Of a stretch of DNA of 64,000 nt, positions 58,091-64,000 are shown in pieces (position 1 is the first letter of the stretch; every line of letters starts with the position of its first letter). The position numbers and the translations under genes are program-made. Location: the NCBI GenBank assembly GCA_945861535.1, contig CAMAUZ010000026.1:20066-84065 (forward strand), read 5' to 3'. The stretch comes from Akkermansia muciniphila (GTDB lineage Bacteria > Verrucomicrobiota > Verrucomicrobiia > Limisphaerales > BJHT01). A model generated the notes under the pieces. The model saw nothing but the letters and a program-made list of their open reading frames with translations. It did not search any database and was not told the origin of the DNA.

Positions 58091-58197
58091 CATCCGTAGG
58101 CTGGAGCGGGGAAACGCCGCGCTCCGGCGGTGATCGCGCCGCACCCAACCCCCTGTTGACGCCCGCCGCCCCAAGGCAACAAGCTCCGCTCCAAGGC

Positions 58198-61100
58198 ATG
58201 TCCTCGGCCGGTCAGATTCTCGAACCTTTGCGGCAAACGGCCGCCGTCTCGGCCCTGCGCCAGTGCGTGGCCGCGGGCGGCGTGTGGCGTTGCGATACCG
58301 TTAGCAGCGCCGCCCAGCCGGCCTTCGCGATTCTGCTGCGCCAGTGCTTTCCGCAACGCCCGCTCCTGCTCGTCAACGGCGATCTCAAGGCGCAGGAGAC
58401 CATCCAGCAGGACCTCGAAACGTGGCTCTCCGCCGAAGCAGCGCCCGCGTCCGGTGCCGCGGCTCCCGCCACTGCGCCCGCCGCCACCGCTGTGCCCGCC
58501 TCCCGCACCGCGCGTCCCCTCTTCTTCCCCGCGTGGGAAGTTCTGCCGCACGAGCCGCGTCTCCCGCACGCCGACGTGGTCAGCGAGCGACTCGAAACGC
58601 TGGTCGCGCTCGCCGCCCTTCCCGGTCGGTTTTCCGCCGCCGATCCCGCTGCGTCCGCCGCCTCCACGCCCGCCATCGCGCCGCTCATTAACACCAGCGT
58701 CACCGCGCTGTTGCAGCCCACGTTTCCACCCGGAGCCATCGGCGAGCGCACCCGGACGTTTCGTGTCGGCGAACGCGCCGATCCGCTCGATGTCGTCGAG
58801 TGGCTCGAGGAACAAGGCTACGACCCTGAGGCCAAGGTCACGCAGAAGGGCGAGATCTCGTTGCGCGGCGGCATCCTCGACATTTATCCGCTCACCAGCC
58901 CGTGGCCGGTGCGGCTCGAATTCTTCGGTGACGACCTTGACTCGCTGCGCTACTTCGATCCGCAAACCCAGATCTCCCGCGAAGCCATCACCAGCGTCGT
59001 CGTGCCGCCCGCCGGCGAGATCGGCATCCTGCGCCGCCTCCTCACGCCCGAACTCGCGCCCACCACCGCGCCCGCCGCAGCCGCCGTCCTCAAGCCTGCG
59101 CTGCTCCTCGACTACCTCCCGCGCGAAACCATCCTCTTGCTCTGCGAACCCTCGGCCCTCGCCGCCCACGCCGATCGCTACGCCGAGCAAGTGCCCGCCC
59201 ACAGCCCCTTTTTCGTGCAATGGGAAGATTTCCTGCGCTCCGCCCGCGACCGCGGACTCACCATCGTCGAATTGCACGATCCCGCACTCGATCTTCCCCC
59301 GCCGTCTGCCGACGAACTGCCCGAATTGGAAGGCGACGCCGACGAGCCCGTTGCTGGTAGGGCGCGTCTGTCCCCAGCGCGCCGCGGCCCCGACGAACAT
59401 CCAAGCGCCGCGCTGGGGAAAGACGCGCCCCACCGAAGCGACCTCGGCGAGGAGCCATCCGAAACCAGCGGCCCCATCTCCCCCTGGCCCGCCCTCGCGA
59501 GTCTCGACGCCTACCGCCCGCTCGGCCCGCGCGCGCCTGAGCCGCAGATCGCCGAGGCCCAGCGCCGCGAATTCTTCGCCCAGCTTCACCGCTGGTTGCG
59601 CCAGGACTACGCCGTGCATCTCTTCTGCAACAACACCGGCGAACGCCAGCGCTTCGAGGAAATCTGGAACGACCTCCTGCCCGCGCCTGCGCCTGCGCCC
59701 GCGTCCGCTCCCGCCAAGGGCAAGCCCGCTCCCGCCGCCGCGCCGCCGCGCCCCACGCTCCATCTCGGCTCGCTCGCCCGCGGTTTCGTCTGCGATGCCG
59801 CGCGGCTCGTCATCGTCACCGACGCCGAAATTTTCGGCCGTTACAAAGTCCAGCGCCCGCGCCGGATGAAATCCCCGCACGCCGCCGCCACGCGCTCGGC
59901 CCTCGACATTGATTTCGCGGAACTCGAGGAGGGCGATTTCGTCGTGCATCTCCAGCACGGGATCGGCCGTTTTGCCGGACTCAAAACCCTTCCGCCCACC
60001 ACGCCGCGCGGTGGCAAGCCCGCCCCCGCCGATCCCACCGCCGGCCAGGAATGCCTCGTCATTGAATACGCCCCGGGCAGCCCCGAGCAGACGCCGCCCA
60101 AGCTCTACGTGCCCGTCACCGAGGCGCACCTCATCAGCAAATACGTCGGCGCGGGCAAAGCGCATCCGCCGTTGAACACGCTCGGCGGCACGCGCTGGGC
60201 CAAGACCAAGGCCACCGCCGAACACGCCGTGCGCGACCTCGCCGGCGAACTCCTCTCGATCCAGGCCGCGCGTGATTCGCAGACCGGCCATCCGTGCAAG
60301 GCCGACACCCCGTGGCAGCGCGAGTTCGAGAGCGCCTTTCTGTACGAGGAAACCACCGATCAAATCCGCGCCATCAACGAGGCCAAGGCCGACCAGGAAC
60401 GCCCGCGCCCGATGGACCGCCTGATCTGCGGCGACGTCGGCTTCGGCAAAACCGAGGTCGCCATCCGCGCCGCCTTCAAGTGCGTGATGGACGGCCGCCA
60501 GGTCGCGATCCTCGTGCCCACCACGATCCTCGCGCAGCAGCACTTCAACACCTTCCGCGAGCGCATGGCCGACTACCCGATCCGCGTCGAGCTGCTCTCG
60601 CGTTTCCGCACGCGCCGCGAGCAAACGCAGGTCATCGCCGACTGCGCCGCCGGCTCGGTGGACATTGTCATCGGCACGCACCGGCTGGTGCAAAATGACG
60701 TCACCTTCAAAGACCTCGGCCTCGTCGTGATCGACGAGGAGCAGCGCTTCGGCGTGCTGCACAAGGAGAAGTTCAAGCGCCTGCGCCACCTCGTCGATGT
60801 CCTCACGCTCAGCGCCACGCCCATTCCACGCACGCTCTACCTCGCGCTCACCGGCGCGCGCGACATGAGCACCATCCAGACCCCGCCGCACGATCGTCTC
60901 CCTGTCGAGACCCTCGTGGTGCAATACGACGAGCGCCTCATCCGCGATGCCATCCAGCGCGAGCTGAACCGCGGCGGGCAGGTCTATTTCCTCCACAACC
61001 GCGTCACGACCATCCAGACCATGGCGCAGAAACTCCGCACGCTGATCCCGCACGCGCGCCTCGTCGTCGGCCACGGCCAGATGGACAGCGATGACCTCGA

Positions 61101-62073
61101 GGAAGTGATGACCACTTTCATCAACGGCGAGGCCGACGTGCTCCTCTCGACCAGCATCATCGAGAGCGGCCTCGATATTCCCAACGCCAACACGATCATC
61201 ATCGACCGCGCCGACCGCTTCGGCCTGAGCGAGCTGTATCAACTCCGCGGCCGCGTCGGTCGTTACAAACATCAGGCCTACGCCTATCTGCTGCTCCCGC
61301 GCCACGCCCAACTGCTCAACGACGTCCGCAAGCGCATGACCGCCATCAAGCAATACTCGACCCTCGGCAGCGGTTTCAAAATCGCCATGCGCGACCTCGA
61401 GATTCGCGGTGCGGGCAATCTCCTCGGCTCCGAGCAAAGCGGCCACATCACCGCCATCGGCTTCGATCTCTACTGCCAGTTGCTCAAGCAAAGCGTCGGC
61501 GCGCTCAAAGGGGAAAAAGTAAAACCGCGCGTTGAAGTCCGGCTCCAGCTCGACTTCATCGCCCTGCATCCCGGCGAAGAAACCCGCGCCCCCGCCAAAC
61601 CCCGCGCCAGCCGCAGTCAAAGCGATGAACTTGAAATCGACGTCCCGCGCGAAGTCGCCACCTACGCGAGCTACGACGACGACACCGTCGCTGAAAAGAA
61701 CGCCACGCCCGATCCCATCCCGACCGGCCCCGCCTACCTGCCGCTCAAATACATTCTCGAACCGCAGCAACGCATCGAGATCTACCGCAAGCTCGCGCAG
61801 GCCACCGACAAGGCCGCCGTCACCGCGCTGAGCACCGAGATGCTCGACCGCTTCGGCCCGCTGCCCGCGCCCGTGGAACTCCTCCTGCTCGTTACCGAGC
61901 TGAAAAACGTCGCCAGCGAACGCGGCATCACCGCCCTCGAAACCCGCGACGACCGCCTCATGCTCACGCGCAACCGCGACCTCATCACCATCGGCAACAA
62001 GTTCCCGCGCCTCACCAAGCGCGACCCCAAAGCCCGCCTCAACGAAATCCGCAAGCTGCTGCTGGCACTGTGA
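58198..62073 (+). CDS. mfd: Transcription-repair coupling factor
   Basis: A 1291-residue Mfd: it removes stalled RNA polymerase from DNA and recruits UvrA. N-terminal UvrB-like part ([59 protein letters not shown]), RNA-polymerase-interacting domain ([36 protein letters not shown]), then the RecG-like helicase: Walker [17 protein letters not shown], Walker [67 protein letters not shown], and a C-terminal TRCF domain. ATG 58198 ([13 protein letters not shown]) begins the conserved protein. An in-frame palindromic repeat at 59356-59434 adds about 26 residues in a linker, and Ala/Pro-rich stretches follow residue 85. Confidence 0.97.
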   Translation: MSSAGQILEPLRQTAAVSALRQCVAAGGVWRCDTVSSAAQPAFAILLRQCFPQRPLLLVNGDLKAQETIQQDLETWLSAEAAPASGAAAPATAPAATAVPASRTARPLFFPAWEVLPHEPRLPHADVVSERLETLVALAALPGRFSAADPAASAASTPAIAPLINTSVTALLQPTFPPGAIGERTRTFRVGERADPLDVVEWLEEQGYDPEAKVTQKGEISLRGGILDIYPLTSPWPVRLEFFGDDLDSLRYFDPQTQISREAITSVVVPPAGEIGILRRLLTPELAPTTAPAAAAVLKPALLLDYLPRETILLLCEPSALAAHADRYAEQVPAHSPFFVQWEDFLRSARDRGLTIVELHDPALDLPPPSADELPELEGDADEPVAGRARLSPARRGPDEHPSAALGKDAPHRSDLGEEPSETSGPISPWPALASLDAYRPLGPRAPEPQIAEAQRREFFAQLHRWLRQDYAVHLFCNNTGERQRFEEIWNDLLPAPAPAPASAPAKGKPAPAAAPPRPTLHLGSLARGFVCDAARLVIVTDAEIFGRYKVQRPRRMKSPHAAATRSALDIDFAELEEGDFVVHLQHGIGRFAGLKTLPPTTPRGGKPAPADPTAGQECLVIEYAPGSPEQTPPKLYVPVTEAHLISKYVGAGKAHPPLNTLGGTRWAKTKATAEHAVRDLAGELLSIQAARDSQTGHPCKADTPWQREFESAFLYEETTDQIRAINEAKADQERPRPMDRLICGDVGFGKTEVAIRAAFKCVMDGRQVAILVPTTILAQQHFNTFRERMADYPIRVELLSRFRTRREQTQVIADCAAGSVDIVIGTHRLVQNDVTFKDLGLVVIDEEQRFGVLHKEKFKRLRHLVDVLTLSATPIPRTLYLALTGARDMSTIQTPPHDRLPVETLVVQYDERLIRDAIQRELNRGGQVYFLHNRVTTIQTMAQKLRTLIPHARLVVGHGQMDSDDLEEVMTTFINGEADVLLSTSIIESGLDIPNANTIIIDRADRFGLSELYQLRGRVGRYKHQAYAYLLLPRHAQLLNDVRKRMTAIKQYSTLGSGFKIAMRDLEIRGAGNLLGSEQSGHITAIGFDLYCQLLKQSVGALKGEKVKPRVEVRLQLDFIALHPGEETRAPAKPRASRSQSDELEIDVPREVATYASYDDDTVAEKNATPDPIPTGPAYLPLKYILEPQQRIEIYRKLAQATDKAAVTALSTEMLDRFGPLPAPVELLLLVTELKNVASERGITALETRDDRLMLTRNRDLITIGNKFPRLTKRDPKARLNEIRKLLLAL
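59356..59434. repeat. Dispersed repeat family B inside mfd
   Basis: GGTAGGGCGCGTCTGTCCCC at the left end and its near-exact inverse (GGGAAAGACGCGCCCCACC) at the right end, with CAGCGCGCCGCGG and GCGCCGCGCTG inside. It encodes [20 protein letters not shown] and GKDAPHR in frame, between [10 protein letters not shown] and SDLGEEPSE. Related to the intergenic unit at 10456-10548. Confidence 0.72.
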
Positions 62074-62117
62074 GCCAACGCGGTGGCGGGCAGGTGAATG
62101 GAAGGGGCAGGAAGTTT

Positions 62118-62197
62118 GGCAAAGGAATGGAGGCAAAGGAATGGGAACAAGGAACCGAAAAACAAAATTTCATTCCCCCCGTCCCCATTCCTTTGCC
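62118..62197. repeat. Dispersed repeat family J, copy 2
   Basis: GGCAAAGGAATGGAGGCAAA at the left, inverted CCCCATTCCTTTGCC at the right. It lies between the convergent mfd and deoC-like genes. Same family as 52888-52963. Confidence 0.65.
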
Positions 62198-62239
62198 AAT
62201 TTTTTCCTCTGTTCCGGCCAGTTTCCCTTGCCGGAAAAA

Positions 62240-62881
62240 TCAGTCGCGCGGCACCGAAGCCAGCCCCAGCCGGTTTGCGCCTGCTGCCAGCAGGCGCGCG
62301 GCGGCTTCGACGGTCGGGGCGACCGCGGACACTTTGAGACCGAACTCGGGGCCGGTCGCCTGCCGGAGCGCCGCAATCACTTCGGGCGACGCGGTGCGGG
62401 TGCCGAAGAGATACGAGAGCGTGAGGAACTTCGCCTCGGCCTCGACCGCGAGTCGCGCGGCGGCGATGAGCGTCTCGGTCGGGAGCAGCGTGGCCTCGAC
62501 GAGGACCTTTACCGGCAAGCCGTCGGCAGCTTCGACGATGTCGCGCAGTTCGCGCCGGAGCGCCTCGGTGTTGCTCTCGCGCAGCCAGCCGTGGTTGGCG
62601 ACGAACTCGATTTCGTGCGCGCCGTGGTCGAGCGCCACCTCGGTTTCGTAGCGTTTGACATCCGCGTCCGCGCCGCCGAGCGGGAAGTCGATGGTGCAGC
62701 AGACCTTCACCTCGCTGTCTTCGAGCAAATGGCGGGCGAGGACCACGCGGGAACTGCTCACGCACACGCCGTGCAGCTTGAGTTCCCGCGCGATGGCGCA
62801 AAGTTTCTCCAGATCGGCGCGCGTGGCGTCGGCACGGAAGAGGGCGAGTTCAATCAGCGGGGCGAGTTCAGGGAGAGTCAT
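62240..62881 (-). CDS. deoC: Deoxyribose-phosphate aldolase-like protein lacking the Schiff-base lysine
   Basis: A 213-residue TIM-barrel protein of the DeoC family. Matching blocks: VKVCCTIDFPLGGADADVKR (the FPxG turn), GAHEIEFVANHGWLRESN and KVLVEATLLPTETLIAAARL. But where E. coli DeoC has its Schiff-base lysine (FIKTSTGK), this protein reads KFLTLSYLFG, with Thr154 at the Lys position, and Glu92 replaces the catalytic Asp; the second lysine (Lys183 in FGLKVSA) is present. It may not be a working aldolase. It is transcribed with the short aldehyde dehydrogenase upstream. Confidence 0.82.
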   Translation of the reverse strand: MTLPELAPLIELALFRADATRADLEKLCAIARELKLHGVCVSSSRVVLARHLLEDSEVKVCCTIDFPLGGADADVKRYETEVALDHGAHEIEFVANHGWLRESNTEALRRELRDIVEAADGLPVKVLVEATLLPTETLIAAARLAVEAEAKFLTLSYLFGTRTASPEVIAALRQATGPEFGLKVSAVAPTVEAAARLLAAGANRLGLASVPRD

Positions 62882-62920
62882 CGGCGGAGCAGGGTGGGGA
62901 ACAGGTGGACAAAAAATATC

Positions 62921-63793
62921 TCACACGCCGACCGGATGCCACGCGGTTTTGAATTCGACGGTGTCGAGAATCCAGCGCGGGTTCACGGCCTTGTCGGTGA
63001 ACCAGTCATCGGCGGCGAGCGAGTGGTCGGCGTAGCGTTTGAGATTGATCGCCGTGCCGGCTTGCAGCGCCGCGGCGACGGCGGGCAGCCCGGTGCCGTC
63101 CACGATGGCGTTGACGTCGAGGTGGCTGGCGAGGTGCGGCACGAGTTCGTCGCGTTTGCCGGCGAGGAGGTTCACCACGCCGCCGGGCAGGTCGCTCGTC
63201 GCGAGCACCTCGGCAAACGTAAGCGCGGGCAGCGGATGTTTTTCCGAGGGGATGACGACGGCGGTGTTGCCGCTGAGGATGACCGGCAGGAGCAGGGATA
63301 CCAGCGGCAGCAGGACCGGTTCGTCCGGCGCGAGCACGACCACGACGCCGGTCGGCTCGGGCGTGGTGAAGTTGAAATGCGGCGACGCGACGGGGTTCAC
63401 GCTGCCGAAGACCTGCTGATATTTGTCGGTCCACCCGGCGTGATGCACGAGACGGTCCACGACACGCCCCACGCCCTCGCGGGCCTTTTCCATCGTCACG
63501 CCGTGCGAGCGGGAGACTTCGCGCGCGAGGTCCTCACGGCGGCCCTCGAGCATCTCGGCGGCGCGGTAGAGAATCTGGCCGCGCAGATAGGCGGTGGTTT
63601 TCGCCCAGCCCTCGAAGGCCGAGCGGGCAGCGACGACGGCGTCGCGGAAATCCTTGCGCGAGGCGCGGCAGTAATTGTCGAGCGTGTCACCCGAATTGCC
63701 GCGGGCCAGCAGATGCCGCCCGCTCTCGCTGCGCACGAACTTGCCGCCGATGTAGAGCTTGTAGGTTTTCCGAACTGCCAGCCGCGATTCCAT
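62921..63793 (-). CDS. Half-length aldehyde dehydrogenase family protein
   Basis: A 290-residue protein matching only the N-terminal, NAD-binding half of the aldehyde dehydrogenase fold: KLYIGGKFVRSESGRHLLA, AARSAFEGWAKTTAYLRGQIL, TGVVVVLAPDEPVLLPLVSLLLPVILSGNTAVVIPS and ATSDLPGGVVNLLAGKRDEL. The catalytic Cys and C-terminal half are absent, and the stop is clean, with a real-looking C-terminal end (WILDTVEFKTAWHPVGV). I start it at ATG 63793 (MESRLAVRKTYKLY). Genes of this kind are often next to deoC, as here; they may act as a subunit beside a full-length enzyme. Confidence 0.82.
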   Translation of the reverse strand: MESRLAVRKTYKLYIGGKFVRSESGRHLLARGNSGDTLDNYCRASRKDFRDAVVAARSAFEGWAKTTAYLRGQILYRAAEMLEGRREDLAREVSRSHGVTMEKAREGVGRVVDRLVHHAGWTDKYQQVFGSVNPVASPHFNFTTPEPTGVVVVLAPDEPVLLPLVSLLLPVILSGNTAVVIPSEKHPLPALTFAEVLATSDLPGGVVNLLAGKRDELVPHLASHLDVNAIVDGTGLPAVAAALQAGTAINLKRYADHSLAADDWFTDKAVNPRWILDTVEFKTAWHPVGV

Positions 63794-63934
63794 GCGCCGG
63801 ATTAAGGCGGCGCACGGAGGGATTTGGAAGGGGGGAATTCGCAGCGCCACGATGAGGGGTGTGCTCAAAAGTGGGTGAGGGTCGCGACGGCTGGGAGCCG
63901 ATCGCCGACGCGGGCGATGTGGAGTGCGGTGGCA

Positions 63935-63996
63935 CGTCGGACGCGACACCGCTTTCTCAGGGCCGGGCGCGTCCGAAAGCGGTGTCGCGTCCGACT
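63935..63996. repeat. Inverted repeat of the GTCGGACGCGACACCGCTTT type, family I
   Basis: GTCGGACGCGACACCGCTTT at 63935 recurs inverted near the right edge (AAAGCGGTGTCGCGTCCGAC, ending at 63996). A typical dispersed palindrome; it ends four bases from the right edge, so the unit may continue. Confidence 0.7.
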
Positions 63997-64000
63997 TGCC

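Noticed and set aside
58051..62136. 1361-codon open frame antisense to mfd
   Set aside because: It is a Gly/Ala/Asp/Glu-rich frame created by GC-rich codon usage of mfd on the other strand; it has no recognisable domain, while the mfd frame has every expected motif.

Overview
This window looks like the chromosome of a verrucomicrobial bacterium, probably of the Pedosphaera/Limisphaera type. The evidence is high GC, Planctomycetes/Verrucomicrobia-restricted families (DUF1592-type c-cytochromes, DUF1552 proteins, TIGR03067-like proteins, an ECF sigma factor with a FecR/WD40 partner) and many palindromic dispersed repeats between and inside genes. I see no rRNA, tRNA, CRISPR array or plasmid/phage backbone.

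Layout. 1-6280 (minus): the start of a membrane protein gene running off the left edge, a secreted sialate O-acetylesterase-like protein, an SMP-30-like protein and two tandem secreted esterases. 6538-8700: a degraded accessory patch with a ParE-type toxin/antitoxin pair, two orphan HicB-like proteins, a hypothetical protein, a wrecked oligopeptide ABC ATPase and a short element with 20-bp inverted ends; then lysS. 10752-14117 (plus): a secreted alpha/beta hydrolase, an FAH-family hydrolase and a c-type haem protein. 14628-27558 (plus): an ECF sigma factor overlapping its FecR-WD40 partner, then two DUF1592-cytochrome plus DUF1552 pairs and three small exported proteins, apparently a surface or periplasmic function under its own sigma factor.

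27600-33240 is the most unusual accessory block. It holds a VapC remnant, an AAA/DUF4143 ATPase flanked by two broken copies of the 3' end of the haem gene at 12813-14117, and a 1125-residue protein joining a SIR2-like domain, a NACHT NTPase and an FGE-sulfatase fold. The last has the architecture of an NLR-like anti-phage sensor with an NAD-consuming effector and is the best candidate here for an undescribed immune system.

33623-43077 (minus) is a tightly overlapping fatty-acid degradation operon read right to left: patatin-like protein, PaaK-like ligase, thiolase, fused hydratase/3-hydroxyacyl-CoA dehydrogenase, acyl-CoA dehydrogenase. A TTGACC-17-TATATC promoter lies upstream. 43608-48716 (minus) holds gcvH, gcvT, a YcxB-like membrane protein, a YoeB toxin pair with a frameshifted toxin, a DUF3088 protein, a ferredoxin-NADP-reductase-like flavoprotein and a methyltransferase. 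49270-64000 carries alaS, nucleotidyltransferase-like proteins, an isochorismatase-fold protein, a serine hydrolase, two membrane proteins, mfd, a deoC-like gene and a half-length aldehyde dehydrogenase.

A theme across the window is that palindromic repeats sit in-frame inside conserved genes (alaS, mfd, the hydratase/dehydrogenase, the ligase, the acyl-CoA dehydrogenase) and supply part of the leaders of two cytochrome genes. alaS also carries an 88-residue insertion of clearly different base composition.
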